In this document: positions 32,607 through 46,500 of the stretch, piece by piece
Numbering within the stretch: position 1 is the stretch's first letter
How the letters are laid out: every line of letters begins with the position of its first letter
Assembly: GCF_964355755.1 (NCBI RefSeq)
Contig: NC_092673.1
Span: 12,839,001-12,903,000, forward strand
Direction: 5' to 3'
DNA from: Antedon mediterranea
Taxonomy: Eukaryota > Echinodermata > Crinoidea > Comatulida > Antedonidae
DNA: 64,000 bases
Made by a program: the position numbers and the translations under genes
Notes under the pieces: generated by a model
Told to the model about the DNA's origin: nothing
The model's database searches: none
The model's input: only the letters and a program-made list of their open reading frames with translations

Positions 32607-33094
32607 CATCGGACAAGTCCATCGATGAAATAACTGAGCTCTTTACCGATGTCATAAAAGTTGCCAAGGAAAAGGCAAATAAAGTGAAGATAGCCAGTAT
32701 ACCACCACGTTTGGACAGAAATCATGACCCTATGAAGCTTGAAACAGTTAATAACATAATGAAGACGGTAACGGAAGATAGTAACGTAATCTTCGTTAAT
32801 AATGTTGACAACTTCAAATATAGAGACAACACTTTCGAGAGCACTCTTTTATCTTCTGATGGACTTCACTTGTCTGAAACTGGAGTAAAACGACTCTTGA
32901 GCAATCTCCAACTTGAGAACTGGACAGAATGCGATACATCCTTTCGTAGGCAAAATGGAATCGGAAGAGGAAACGAAAGAGGAAACGGAAGAGGATACAG
33001 ACAAGGATACAGACAAGGAAACAATAGAAGATGCTACAATTGCGGCCAATCCGGACACATATCAAAGTTCTGTAGAAACAGTTACTGGGCTTAA
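32607..33094 (+). pseudogene. LINE ORF1-like: SGNH/esterase tail plus CCHC zinc knuckle
   Basis: 5'-truncated. The open frame begins at SDKSIDEITELFTDVIKVAK and runs through IASIPPRLDRN and LLSSDGLHLSETGVKRLLSN. DGLHLS with the following Gly/Leu-rich helix is the last conserved block (Asp-x-x-His) of SGNH hydrolases, which occur as the esterase domain in ORF1 of CR1-type LINEs. An RG-rich linker follows, then CYNCGQSGHISKFC, a CX2CX4HX4C zinc knuckle, and the stop. The last 182 nt overlap ORF2 in another frame. The N-terminal half is missing. Confidence 0.6.
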
Positions 33095-35496
33095 AAATCT
33101 GATTGATAAATTATCAAATTGTAAAGGTTTGAAATTAGCTCATCTTAATGCCAGAAGTATTATAAATAAGATTGATGAGTTTCGTATAATAGCACTAAAA
33201 GCAAAAATTGATGTTTTATGTGTATCTGAAACATGGCTACATGGGGGCATCAGTGATGGGTTTGTAGATATAGATGGATACAATATGATCCGTAAAGATC
33301 GTTCTGGAAAAAAAGGTGGTGGTGTTAGCATCTATATTAAGAATACCATATCTTATAAAGAAAGATCTGATTTATATGTAAATGATCTGGAAGCTGTATG
33401 GCTGGAGCTATTAGGACAAAAAAGTCAAAATATTTTAATATGCTGTTTATACCGCCCTCCAAATGCAAATTATGAATATTTTAACTTAATTATTGATTTA
33501 CTTGAAAAAGTTGGTATGGAAAACACTGAAATTGTACTACTCGACGATTTTAATATTGATTGTGTCTTAAATGAGAACCTCTCGAAAAATCCTATCAATA
33601 TGATCGAAAACATGTTTGTAATGACCCAGTTGATTCATGATAAAACAAGAGTTACATCACACTCATCAAGTTGTATTGATTTGGTACTAACAACAATTCC
33701 AGATCAGCACTATTTAAGTGGTGTTGCTAAAATAGCTTTAAGCGACCATTTTATGGTTTACAGCTGTTTAAAATTTAAGGAAAAAGAAGCTAAACATAAA
33801 ACAATATATTATAGAGATGAAGGGGCATTCTTACATGATATTTCCCATTCTCAGAAATTACAAAATATTCACAATATTAATAACGTTGACAATGCATGGG
33901 GTACGTTTAAAAATTGCTTTCTAAATTTAAATAATAAACATGGGCCTATAAAAAATTCAAGAATAAAAAATAGATTTTCTCTCTGGATAACTCCTGAAAT
34001 TATAAAGTTAATGTACAAAAGAGATTATACTAAAAGCAAAGTAAATGTTAATAATCCAGGATTAAAAACTGAGTATAGAAGACTTAGAAATCTGGTTAAC
34101 ACTAACATTAAGAAAGCAAAGTATTTAACTATTTTAATAATGTAAATATAAAATATAAAAATAATCCAAAAAAAAATGTGGAACGAACTAAATAAACTAA
34201 CTAGTAAAACGAAATCTAACATTAGTAAAACTATTGATTGCGAACATTTTAATGAATACTTTACCAACATAGGAGTTAAGATGGCGCAGTCATTTGACGA
34301 TACGCTGCCAAGTTGGAATAATCCACCTAGTGAATATTCCTTTAATTTTATAAATGTTGATGTAAATACCATTAAAAGGAAGCTTTATAATTTGCCAGAA
34401 AAAATTTTAGATGTTCTTGATTTTGATAGTAAATTGTTAAGGTTAGCAGCTCCGTACATTGCTTATCCATTGTGTCATATTGTGAATCTCTCTCTCATGT
34501 CTGGTCTTGTCCCAGCTGATTGGAAAGTAGCAAGGACAACTCCTATATATAAAGGAAAGGGTAGTAAAGACAGTATGAGCAACTACAGACCAATATCTGT
34601 CGTTGCTCATATCGCAAAGATTATAGAGAGAGTGGTTCAGAAACAAATCATTTCTTTTCTTAGTTTGTTTGATTTAATTAACATTGATCAATTTGCCTTT
34701 TTGAAAAACCATTCTACTGTAACATGCTTGCACAGAGTAGTTGATGATTGGTTAGAAAGTTTTAATGACTCAGAGGTCGTCTGCGCTTGTTTCTTAGATA
34801 TATCCAAGTGCTTTGACACGATAGATCACTCAATTTTGTTATTTAAGCTTTACAAATATGGTTTCCATGAAAATGTTGTTTACTGGTTTAGTAATTACTT
34901 AAAAAAACAGAAAACAGTTTGTATACTGTAACAATAACAAATCTACACTTAAAGAAATCAATATTGGTGTTCCACAAGGAAGTGTCCTGGGACCCATCTT
35001 GTTTCTCATTTTCATAAATGATATTTCGCAGTCTATAGTAAATGGAACTTGCAGCGTTTTTGCTGATGATGTTGTGGTTTACACCTCAGGTGATACTGCT
35101 AAGATAGTAAATGATTCATTACAAATAATTATTGATAACATTGGTATTTTATGGTATGATGACAACCACCTCTCTATAAATACTGAAAAAACAAAGGTTA
35201 TGTTACTAAGAAACAATCATACAGCTGACAGTAATGATTTAAATATACAAATTGGAACCAGTAAATTAGAACAAGTTGATAGTATAAGGTATCTGGGAGT
35301 CGTAATCGATGAAATGTTAACTTGGAAACAAAATACTCAATGTATTAGTAAAAATATTGGATATAAAATAACAATGCTAGGTAAAATGGCTAGTAGTTTG
35401 CGAATCTATTTGTCTCATAATAATAAATGTAATCATGGTACTGAACTTTGTATCAGTGCCACCTGGCATGTGAAAGTGCGACCAAAACATAAATAA
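32913..35496 (+). pseudogene. LINE ORF2 (CR1/L2-like): endonuclease and reverse transcriptase, frameshifted
   Basis: Piece 1 (32913-34145) starts with an acidic, Glu/Thr/Asp-repeat leader. It continues as an APE-type endonuclease: LAHLNARSIINKIDEF, LCVSETWL, GGGVSIYIKN, CCLYRPP, LLDDFNID, SCIDLVL and LSDHFMVY. The usual GDFN is DDFN here. Piece 2 (34176-34931) holds RT blocks: TPIYKGKG, NYRPISVVAHIAKIIERVV, DQFAFLKNHST, CFLDISKCFDTIDHSILLFK. Piece 3 (34999-35496) has GVPQGSVLGPILFLIFINDI (its first residues lie just upstream), the catalytic FADDVVVY, and SIRYLGVVIDE. Homopolymer-associated shifts at about 34120-34170 and 34930 separate the pieces. The protein is nearly complete to the RT thumb, so decay is recent. 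Confidence 0.8.
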
Positions 35497-36345
35497 AACT
35501 AAGTAAACACAATAATAAATCACAGAATGTATAATTTATTGAATTGTATGCGTTGTATGTGTATATTTATACGGTACCGTTCTTATTTTGTTTGAATTAT
35601 TAATATTATTTTAGGGGTCATTGTGAGACAAGTTTTACTTCTAATTTTGATTCCTAAGATGGTCTTATAATAATCGTTGATTATTGTTTATTGAAATATT
35701 GTTTGTTATATATTGTGACCATCTTAAATAAATGTTTATTGAAACTAGAATATTCAAAGAATACTTTACACTTCTATGAAACATACCTTACCAGGTTAAC
35801 CTCATGTCTCTTGAAAACCGTCGCAACAAAATCCTTTTTTCAATTTATTTTTTTATGGCTTTACTGACTGCTCTTCTGTCATCCAGAATCTCACTATCAA
35901 TCCTAGACATACTAAAGACCTTACTTTTAATCATCTCTTTTCTCGAACTTTGGCCCTTCGTAATTCTCCTATAAACCGCTTCCTTAATCTTTTGTCTCAG
36001 TTACCTTCCTCATTACGCGAATTAGCTGTTACTGAATCTTTTCCAAATCTTTTATCATCTATTGACTCTTTCCTTCATGAGAATTATCTTGAATCTTACT
36101 TTTTTCTTGTATATTTAATTCAATTTTTTTGTATTTCATATTTGTTCTTTTTTTTCTGTATACTCACAGCTTTATATTTTATTTGTTTATACAATTATAT
36201 ATTAACCTATTTTAGTTAAGATCATGGGACTGCTGACTCTTGTAGTTACAGTAATCGTATTACGTTAGCAGTCCCTGACCAATTTCATCTTTGTACATTG
36301 TATACCGGTATTATGTGTGTTGTTTGTCAAATAAATTAAATGAAA
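35497..36345 (+). mobile_element. LINE 3' sequence and second RT-tail fragment
   Basis: 35497-35750 looks like 3' UTR (ending near CATCTTAAATAAATGTTTATT). A separate open stretch at 35945-36105 reads LRNSPINRFLNLLSQLPSSL then RELAVTESFPNLLSSIDSFL, like the last residues of a LINE ORF2. It is followed by a 3' end with ATAAATTAAATGAAATGAAA at 36330-36350. It could be the true tail of the same element or a second truncated copy. Confidence 0.5.
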
Positions 36346-36479
36346 TGAAACCACGCAACTAGTTAAACAATTACGGTACAATAAGTTCTAACACTATATA
36401 GCACAAAACAACATTTTATAAAATACACACTCAGCAATGAGATCTCCTATTCCATGCCTTACATACGTATTCTTTAGAG

Positions 36480-38175
36480 AATTCTTCTATTCTTCAAATA
36501 GGCCTAGAGGAATGTCTCTAATGATTGACATAAATGTTGCATTACGGTGCTGCTAATTTAACTTTGCATTTGATGTTTTTCTAATGTCATTTTTTGCTGC
36601 ACAATCAAATAGGAAGTGTATGTTATCTTCAATTACATTAAGTGAACACAATGTGACGTTGCCATTTACACTATTGGCACATTTATACGTCCTTCTATCT
36701 AAAATCGTAACCTTCAATTTTAAAGAGATTCATCCAACCGGTTGAACTTAATTGGTGAATTACACATGATGAAGAACGTGTGAGATATCTAAACAATGCA
36801 ACTTTATTGTTTAAAGATATAGACCTAACATTTCCAAATTCTAAAATGGTATAATAAAAAGGGCTTAGGCCTACACTAAGTTGGAGTTTACGTACTCCAC
36901 CAGCCTTACTCCTTTTTCCGTGACTTTCGACGACTTGTTTCTGGTGGTAGCTTTGTTAGTGAGCAAACACTTGAGCTGCCCGGTTTATTTGTCAAGATTT
37001 TTACCAAATCACGGTTTCAGATTTATACGTTTGTTAGCGGATTAGTGATAACTTCTGCTGCTTTCTTAAGAAATACGAATGTATATTTTCTGGGACAGGA
37101 GAAAGATTTTAACTCATTACTTAACTTTAACTAAACTCACTGACTCACGCAAAGCCTTGTTAACGTTTCGATCTTTTTTTGATTATCATTAGGAATAAAC
37201 AATACTCCAAAGACAATTATAATACTATGCCTAAGTATGTAAATGTGAGACATAAACAATTATCCATACAGAGTGTTACAAAGAATATCAAAACAAAGGA
37301 GGCAGACAGACAATTAAAAGTCAGATAAACAACAGCTTTTTGATGCTCTCAAACCACAATTCAAAGATGGTTTATTGCGGTGAATGGCTAAGGCCTCTTT
37401 GAGTAGTGACACAAATTATTAGAACTGTCAATTATTAATATTTTAGGATAACTTTAATGCTAAATTTAACTGGCAACTTCTCATCAAGCAAGTTGTGAAG
37501 TGTTAAAATAATTATAGTTAAATGTTCTAACTCAATCATAAAACGGATCCAAGATGCGATCCCATTGCCAGATACACCATCATTTTGTTTATACTGCAGC
37601 AATCATATTAATTTCTCTCTAATTAGTTTACTTACCGGTAGCGTATTTTTTAGAGAGTAGTGGTATATTCTTATTATAAACTCTACTAGAATCATGTCAC
37701 TAGTCTTTGGAAGCAGAATGTTAGTGAACAAATACTGGACGTCAATGACACAAAACGGTATCATTAATCATACAAGTCAGTGGGTAGACACAGAAACATC
37801 ACTAATGACACTAAGATTTCAAAATCAGCATCAGTAATCCTGCCTTAAAAAGTGCTTTTCTTTAAATTAATCTCGCCATAGTTGAATTAAAGTCTCCAAT
37901 CACAAAACATCCCATATCTCCTTGACTGAAATGTTTCGTCATCGTCTCACATAACTTTTAGTTGTGTTGATTTCACTACATACATACACACTTTTCTTCC
38001 ATATAAATCTCAAATCTCAAAACTGGTCCCTGATATGCCTACACCATTCTCCAAATATAAAGCAACACCTCTTCCTTAATGAATGATTTTGGTATGATTG
38101 TACACCTACGTTGAAATTAAGCAATGTTTAGACCATCCAGCTTTCTCAGGATTTATTTCTGTTCTGCATGATTTA
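36480..38175 (-). mobile_element. Decayed Tx1-like LINE fragment
   Basis: On the - strand, about 38150-37850 gives scraps of an endonuclease (FIKEEVLLYIW, GPVLRFEIYMEEKCVYVV, FCDWR in place of GDFN). About 36730-36540 gives a zinc-binding RT tail, YKCANSVNGNVTLCSLNVIE followed by IHFLFDCAAKN. Order and strand fit one element spanning the region, with the polymerase unreadable. It is much older than the 32.9-kb LINE. Confidence 0.4.
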
Positions 38176-38214
38176 CAGTGCAATATTCTAGTTTATAACT
38201 CAGCTCCTAATGAT

Positions 38215-38745
38215 TAAAGATGTATTGTCTCTTTAATAAAAATAAAAAGATTTCGAAAAAAAGTAGGTCATTTTGAAGTATCATAATAGTCATTAACTTT
38301 CACCAAAAATTAGTCCAAAAAATAATAATTTAACTGAAATACAGACGTTTTTTTGTTGTTCAAAATGTAACTTTGACCTCCAGTCAAAGTTTTCGATCAA
38401 AACATATCTCATAATGCAACGCGCTTGTTTGGCTACTCTGTATGCATAATCATAAAACTTCCTTGCGATCTGCGTGAGAACACCTTCTGAACTGTGACGT
38501 GTTGTAAACAATCCGAATTAGCATCTTGCATAATGCATACTCGTGGTTTAAAGTCTTTTTTTTACTTTCGCTCACGACGATTTTCCATACGAAATGTAAT
38601 CAAATTAATTTACCTGTTAATTACGTAAACTTGTGAATTAATACTAAAGTTAATAACTTTAATATTACTTTGATAATATGGCCAATTTCAATTTAGAATA
38701 TTTTGACCTTCATTTTTTTGTGTTTCAAGGGACAATACATCCTTA
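38215..38745. mobile_element. MITE of the TA-AAGATGTATTGTC family, copy A
   Basis: Ends TAAAGATGTATTGTCTC and GGGACAATACATCCTTA, flanked by TA. The interior is non-coding and closely matches copy B at 41852-42395. Confidence 0.75.
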
Positions 38746-38810
38746 AGAATCATAAATGGGTTTTAAAAATTAAATAATTTTGTGCTTCTCCTTTTCTTTT
38801 ATTCAAGTTC

Positions 38811-39000
38811 AAGTTCAAATTTATTCACAAAATGCAAACATATACCAAATATAAAAGATACAAGTGGTTGGAAATTAAGTAAATAATAGTTGCATTATGC
38901 CTGGAGAATACCATTTAAACCCCAAGGGGCTTTAAGCCTGGATCCACCAGAAAGAATAAAAAAGTTAAAAATAATAATAATAAGCATAATGTGAAGGTTA
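38811..39000 (-). repeat. LINE 3' end (minus strand)
   Basis: The + strand TTCAAGTTCAAGTTCAAATT complements to a TTGAACTTGAA tandem tail typical of CR1/L2-like 3' ends. The next 180 bp have the look of its 3' UTR. No coding. Confidence 0.45.
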
Positions 39001-40569
39001 GCTACTGACAGAGACGAACATGTACGACGATACAAACACGACAAGGACGACAGGAAGGACAAACTGTATTTATATGATTTGCCTAATTAAATTTAATTAT
39101 AAGTTATTAATATGATCAAAATAATTAATTTACTTTTATATTTTGATATTATTGCAATTTCATTATTTGATAACAAATTAAGCTAAGCCATCTTACCGTT
39201 CCTGATTGTTTAATCCATCCTATCCAGCATAAAACAAGGCCATATACATGGCTGCAGTCGCGTGCTCGAGTTAGTGTTTACCGACCAACCGACCGACCCC
39301 AACCGACCGACATAGTGAGCTGTAGACTAAAAATACTCACTTTTAGTTCGTTTCCTTCTGAGAATCATATAATCATCATGTTCTGTATATGTTCCAATTT
39401 AAACGCAATGTTGTTATTTCACGCACACTACTACTTAGTACATTTTAATTGGGTTTATTGAACCACATCTAAGCATATACGTTGCTTTAATTTGCAATTT
39501 CTCTTCAAATGTGGACTCTTTAAAAACGATCTTAACCTATAATTGTCGTGTTCTTTTATGTGTTAAGAAACTTGCTCGTTAATTCGGCCAGGCCAAATCA
39601 AGTAACAGTATATTGGTTCTTACCTTAAGTGAATCAGGAGGCAAATGAGATAATACTGTACCCGTATTGACTGCCTCCTCCTCTCTTGGATATGTTAATG
39701 TGTTATAGTGGTGCTGTCTATAATATCATGTGGTAGTGCGTTCAATTATCTCTGATTCTTGTGTCAAAAAAAGTGTCTCTTGTTTTGTTGTTGTGCTTGG
39801 ATTTTAGTATATTGTTTAGTGGCCTCTGAGGAAGTGACTGTTTTTTTTAGCCGATCATGGAAAAGAAGGTTGTAACGTCCGTTACAGCGTTCTCTTCTAT
39901 AATCTGTTGTAATGGTAGGGAATCCGTGTATCCATTCATCAGCAGATAGCTGTTGCAATTCTGACTTAATGGCTCTATTTTGCACTTTTTAAAGTTTTAT
40001 AATGTAATCTTCAAGTTGGGAGACCATAAAATGCCTAACAAGGGTCTTAGAGGAAGAAACATATATCTTGATCTGTCTCTGTATGAGAAAATACTTTACG
40101 CTTAATCATTGCAATCATCGAATTTGCCTTAGACTCTACCAAAATGTATAGACAATTTAAAGTCTGATGCAACTTTGTGCGGTGACTGTTTGATTTAGGC
40201 CTACTCCCAAAGTAGCTGTGACATTACAGCCATTTATTGTGTCTTCCGATGCTCTCTTTCTTTTATTCTCGGTATGATTTCTTATTTTGCGATAAGTGTC
40301 CGAATTAATTTCTTTATCTCATTAATGTTCTCTCAAATTTATTTTTCATAACTAACCAAGGTCGATACAAGTCATTCACTTGCCTTCAAACAACTCTCTG
40401 CCTTCACAGACATAGAAAAAAACAGAAAACGACGTTTAGAGCTTTGTTTTTATTTCAAGCGTATATACGTTTGTCACTGACAGCGTGTCATAGTTTAGTC
40501 TATGTTTTTTTTTGCGTTTGTTGTGTGTTGTGTGTGTGTGTGTGTGTGGTCGGCAGTTAAAATTAAACG
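39001..40569. other. Upstream region of MED16; no other gene seen
   Basis: Contains a CCGA/ACCG tandem patch (39275-39310) and a (TG)n microsatellite at 40528-40548, about 20 bp before the MED16 ATG. A minus-strand 73-codon ORF at 39764-39985 has no recognisable content. The MED16 promoter should lie in the last few hundred bases, but I see no clear core motif. Confidence 0.4.
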
Positions 40570-43500
40570 ATGGAATTGGTTTTTGTTACAGATTGGCCAA
40601 AACTAGATACAAATATATGGTATGTTGCTAAATATGTATTATTGTTGTTACTAGGCTATCGCATATATCCGTTTTTATTATCTCTAAGTCTCTGGCCAGT
40701 TAGCTAACCTTTTTAACTTTAACGCTTAGGCCCAAGGATGTAGGCCTACGTTTTGTCCGCGTATACAGTACAGGTGAATATCAGTTTTTGCGCTGCAGTT
40801 GAAATCTGAGAATACTCGCTAACGTTACGATGATTGGGCTAGAAAATAAAAACTTATCGTATTGATTAGATAGCCTAGCTAGTGCAGTTAGAGTAGGCGT
40901 GACCCTAGCTGGCTAGTGAGTAGTAGGCATAGGCTAGTAGTACTGTAGTACCAGTAGTAGCAGCTAATATTATTTGTATTTCCCACTATTGTAACTTAGC
41001 TTAGGCCCGTACCTAATTACTTACTTAACTTTACACTACAACAACCGAACCATGTGTAATATCATGGAGTAACTCCATGGTAATATAGACCTAGTCCTAC
41101 TACGAATCGGAAAAGTAGCATTTTCGTTGACCCGGCATGTTAACATTTTATTATTTTTTTATTATTAGGATCAAGAGACTTTTAGGAAGTGGGTTAAGTG
41201 ATTGGTCATGTCGAAACATTGTAGCTTTTACAACCATTGGCAATTGCAAAGAACCAGTTGAACACAGAGAAGTCACCAATACATACATACATATTCTCGA
41301 TCCTGACAGACCATGGGAAATATACAGGCAAGTAGTTACAGTTATAAATCTATTCATGGGCCAGTTTCTGGGAGGAAAAATATTTATTAACTATGGTGTG
41401 TAAATAAATTTTGATTAACATATTTGTGTAAAAATCACTATACTATACATGTTATTATATCATTATTAGTAATTATGACTAAAAAAAAATTCTGATTGAT
41501 TGAATAAAGTTTACAAGAAACTAAAAACTAATGTCATTTTCTTACCAGCTGAAACTGGAAATTGTTACAGAAGTTTTTGTTAAGTTTCAATAATTATTGA
41601 TAATAATCATTCCACCAATCAAAGTTACCATAAAAATTTATCTCTGGGCTTTTTTTTATAGATATTCTGGGCAAAATACTATTTAAATATCAAAGGAATA
41701 AAGGTGATTTAATGCCAGATAAATGCAGATATAATCGTTCAAACTAGAAAGTCCTTTGTCATAAACAGCATTCATAAGTGTAATTAAAATGTTCCACGTT
41801 AACTCTATAATTTTGTTTTGCATTTTAATTATTTTCTTTTCATCTTCTTTTTAAAGATGTATTGTCCCTTTGACTAATTCCAAAAAAATGGTTAAAAAAA
41901 TATTTCGAAAAAAATTGGGTCATCATTTTGAAGTATCATAATAGTCATTAACGTTCACCAAATATTAGTCGGAAAAAAAATAATTTAACTGAAATACAGA
42001 TGTTTTTTTGTTCAAAAAATAACTTCCAGTCAAAGTTTTCGATCAAAACATTTTCTCATAAATGCAACGCGCTTGTTTGGCTACTCTGTATGTAGGCCTA
42101 TAATCATAAAAACTTCCTCGCGATCTGTGTGAAAACATCTCTCAACCATGACGTTGTAAACAATCCTAATTAGCATCATGCATAATGCATACTCGTGGTT
42201 TGAAATCTTTGTTTACTTACGCTCGCGACAATTTTCCAGGCAAAATGTTATCAAATTAATTTACCTGTTAATTACGTAAACTTGTTGTTTTTGGCTCGAA
42301 TTTTCGACTTAAAGTGAATAACTTTAATATTGCTTTGATATAGCCAATTTAAATTTAGAATATTTTGACCTTCATTTTTTTGTGTTTCATCTTTAAGGTT
42401 TTACCATATGATAAAAACTTAACATAATATCTGTAACAGCATGTTCAGCTGTAAAACAAAGCAAATAATTTCATGTAATTACATTTTTAAACAGTATAAC
42501 TTCTGGACACAAGGAGATAATCACATCTTTAAAATGGAATGGGTCAGGAACACAGTTGTTATCAACAGATAGTAGAGGAACATGTTGTTGCTGGGAGATG
42601 GATCAGTTACTATTAAATAGTTGGAAATTAACAACTAAAAATAACATTGGTCAAGAGCCTGTCATAGCAGCGGATTGGTTGCGTGGCCCTATCAAGGTAT
42701 TAATATTGATAAATACTGCAAGCCTGTTTTTATACATTATTATGAAACGTAACAAGAGCCTTTCATAGCAGGTGATCGTTTGCGTGATATATAAGCTGTT
42801 TTCATACCATATGTTACAGTATCCATAATGTAAGTAATGCAGCATTGAGTATTTCCATAAATAGGCCTACTACTGTTTTTACTGTATATTTTAAAAATTG
42901 TTTAGATGTAATTTAAATATATTTTTATCAAACGTTTTCAGTTGTTATACAATGTTGACAAATTGGACTCGATTAATATTCATGAGAAGTTCTCAAGAAT
43001 AACTTGTGAACCATCTGTTAAAAATGTCGGAGGAAAGCCAGTAAAAGGTTGGATTGCTGTAACATCAACTAGTCTGGTAGGTACATGTGTATTATATCAC
43101 TGAGGATACTTAAACCAAAACTCTGCTGAAATTCTTTACATTTTACATACTATACGTATATAATTCATTAATACTGCCTTTATAAGTTTATGTGTAGATG
43201 AGGAGGTACTGATTTTATCTCTGTAATTGGTCTGATTGTATGTCACATATCAACCAAAAGATTCCAAGTTTTATAATATCATTCTTTCCAGTTTTAAAGT
43301 TATATTGTATTGTATTATTTACTAATCTAAACCATCCATTGCAATGTTGCATCTCAATTTTGCTGGATATTGAGTTTTAACTCATTGTTTATTTATTTAT
43401 TTATTAGGCTTCTTTTTCCATTTTGTACCATTTAGGTTATATAAAGCTCTGTCTACACTATCAAAATTCTTTTGTGAGAACAAAATTTGATTGCCCATAT

Positions 43501-46500
43501 ATAATAATAGAATGTTATTTGATATGGTGTTTTGTCATAATCCCTTTAACATAATATTCAAATATTTTGCATAATGTTCTATTATAGGTGTCAGTTACTG
43601 TTATGTTGGAAGGTGGCAAATTAATCACAGAAAATAAATGTCTTGGGACACACAGATCACATGCAGCAGTTGGTGATATTGCATTCGGTAAGTTATGCTA
43701 CCTTGTGTAATGTTATGTTAGGTTGACGGTAAAAGTTATCGGAAATACTGTAATTAACTAATGAACTAATGTACTTGATTGGAAATGATCATTGATTACC
43801 TACAGTGAGTCTAAAAAAAGATTTTTTCATGATCTAAAAAAAAGATTGAATTTCTTTTAGATCACAATATGAAGGAGAATTTTGCTGAAGCTATAAACTA
43901 AAAAACCCATAATTTCTTATTCAACCCAATTCTTAAAAAAAACATTGTTGCCCAATTGTCACAGCATAAATAATAATTGTTCTTAATTAGGTGGACCCCT
44001 GATTGTTGCAACATCAGATGGAAGCTGTCGTTCTCCAATACAAACATATAGTGTAAATATTACAGAGTCTGGAAGTATCCTTTTTCTAAACTCAACAGCA
44101 TGAAACTTATTTGATAAAACTCAACCATTCAACTATTTGAAAAAATAGTGATCTTCTAAATTGATTTTAATGTTTTGTAACTTACCTTTTTGTATTACAG
44201 TAACATCCAATGTCCTTTTTTTTCTTGTTAAAGATTGAATTTAGTTCCTTAATAATATACTAGATAAGCTGAATATACAAACAGAACTACTGCCATCTTT
44301 TTATCCGCAGTGTTGTACAAACAGTGTTACAAAAGAAAAATGTAAGTGCAGAAAATATTGCAGGATATGGTAGTTGAATTGCAAGTATACTATTTAGGCT
44401 TATGTCCACACACAACTTAACTAGTTCAGAACTAATTGCACAAGAGCAACTGGTGTGCAAGTGCTTTGATGACACTGTAATTGAGGGTAACTTGTACTAT
44501 AGTAGTGGTTACTATACTGCATGCTCGATGCAATACAGAGTTTTAATAGGAACCAGTGTGTGTGAGCGCTTATTTTGTAATATAAAATTGATCGCTACTA
44601 GTCACGACTAGATTCTTCCGGAAGAAGTAGAACTTCCTGTGCAACTCAACTCATCTGAGTATATGTTGACATTTTGTGTTACTGAGTTACGTTCTGTTTC
44701 TTGGAGCGCTTTTGTTGAGTTTAAGCCCTGCTTAAAATATGGATTATGAAAATTCAGTAACCAAAATTACTATTTCGAAAAAGTGTACAATTTGTAAGAA
44801 AAGTAACAAATATATTTAAAATAATTATTTTAATATATTGCATTGCAACCAATATTTTCATAAGTCATGATCGGACTTCATTGACTGCATTGATACCTAT
44901 TTTTATACTTTGTAATTTTTGTTTTAATATTTAGATAATACTATCTCCCATATCCGCTTTATGAACAGAGAAGCTGGTGATAAAATTCTGGTTACAGTAA
45001 CAGGTGAGGTTTCCAAAACATTTCCACATAGGATTGAGGTTCATGTGATGTGAACGGTTTATAGATGGATGCGTAACAACTATTTAATATTCCTATTTTT
45101 ATTGACCTGTTTAGGTTCTGGAGGGACATGTATTGAATGCTGGAGTCTTAGCAAGGAACCTGTTCCATTGCATAAAATATTTGATAACACAATGCCAGCT
45201 GATCAACAACCTCTTACTCTGGTAAAAAGATTTTCTTGTAAATTTTCCAAAAAGGGTTTAAATGAATGAATAATTGTAATATAATATTACTTTATTGAAT
45301 ATTATTTGTAACCATATGTGGGTCACATGAATGGATTCCTTTCTCAATTTATTTAATTTGTTAGTATTTTTGTTGATTTCTTATTGAGTAAATTTTGTTT
45401 GCTTTTAATATTAGAAATGGGTTTTTATGACATCGCATTGTGACAATGCTACTATTACTGCCCTCGCTGTTCCAAGACTGCCGTTAAACCTTTCCAAGAC
45501 GTCAATGTACAATGGACCTGGAATGGTTATTGCAGCTGCATTTATGGATGGAAACATTAAACTGTTGCATCGGTATACACACAAGTTTATCATAATAATT
45601 AAATTTAACTACATTTTTTTTACTTTACATTTTACAGCAGTGTTCTCCCAAAATAGAAATCAATTCTGGACAATTTTGCAAAGTACCGAATTAAAGATAT
45701 ATTGTCCCCCTAAAAAAATATTTTTTTAAATTTTTTTGTTGAATATGTTATTTTAATGTCACATAATAGTTATTCACTCTCACAAAAAATTGGGTCTGAA
45801 AACAATTTATTTACCTGAGAAAAATGTAATTTAAAGCAAAAAATGGTCAAATTGTCTGGAAGACAATGAGTTTTTGGGTAATTTAACTGTTTATTTTGTC
45901 TTTTTATAGGTGAAATAATTTTTTCCCCCCTTTTTTTTTCTTATGGAAGTGAACAACTTCATTAAAACTGCAAAATGGCCTATTCAAAGTCCGATTTTAA
46001 AAATCTTTATTTTTCATGATTTTGGGGGACAATACATCTTTAATATACTATAAGATAGAAAAACAAAATAGAAAAAAAGTCAAATAATATTGTACTTATC
46101 TATCCAATTGACAAAATATTATTTGATTGTTTTTCAGTCTATGTTTTTAATGGCTAGGCCTAACCTACCACTACTAGATAAATGTTTGTTTTTAATATGT
46201 ATTCATTATATTCTCTTTTGCTTGTGGTAGGTTGTTACAAAAATGACTTTAGTATTGTTAATCTAATTATTTGAGTATGAATTTAACAACTTTTTACTAC
46301 TAATATTTTAGAATGTACTAAAAGGCCATGAGTAAAAAATTGTTTTATAAGCCGTCCACTGTAAAATTAAAATAAAATAAGGTTGTGTGCCAGCTTGTAG
46401 AAACCTGAAAATAAGTAAATCACATTATATGCAAATGCGGTCCTTATTCTTTAACTACTGATGTTGATATATATGATTACTCACAAGTACTCTTTTTGTT

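Noticed and set aside
32434-32725. Overlapping ORFs on both strands in the GC-rich block
   Set aside because: Long frames are expected by chance in GC-rich sequence; only the ORF1 part after 32607 has family motifs.
44161-44266. Alternative acceptor GATAAG at 44268 for MED16 exon 7
   Set aside because: It breaks the frame; the TAG at 44263 keeps it and stands at the right distance from the U12 branch site.
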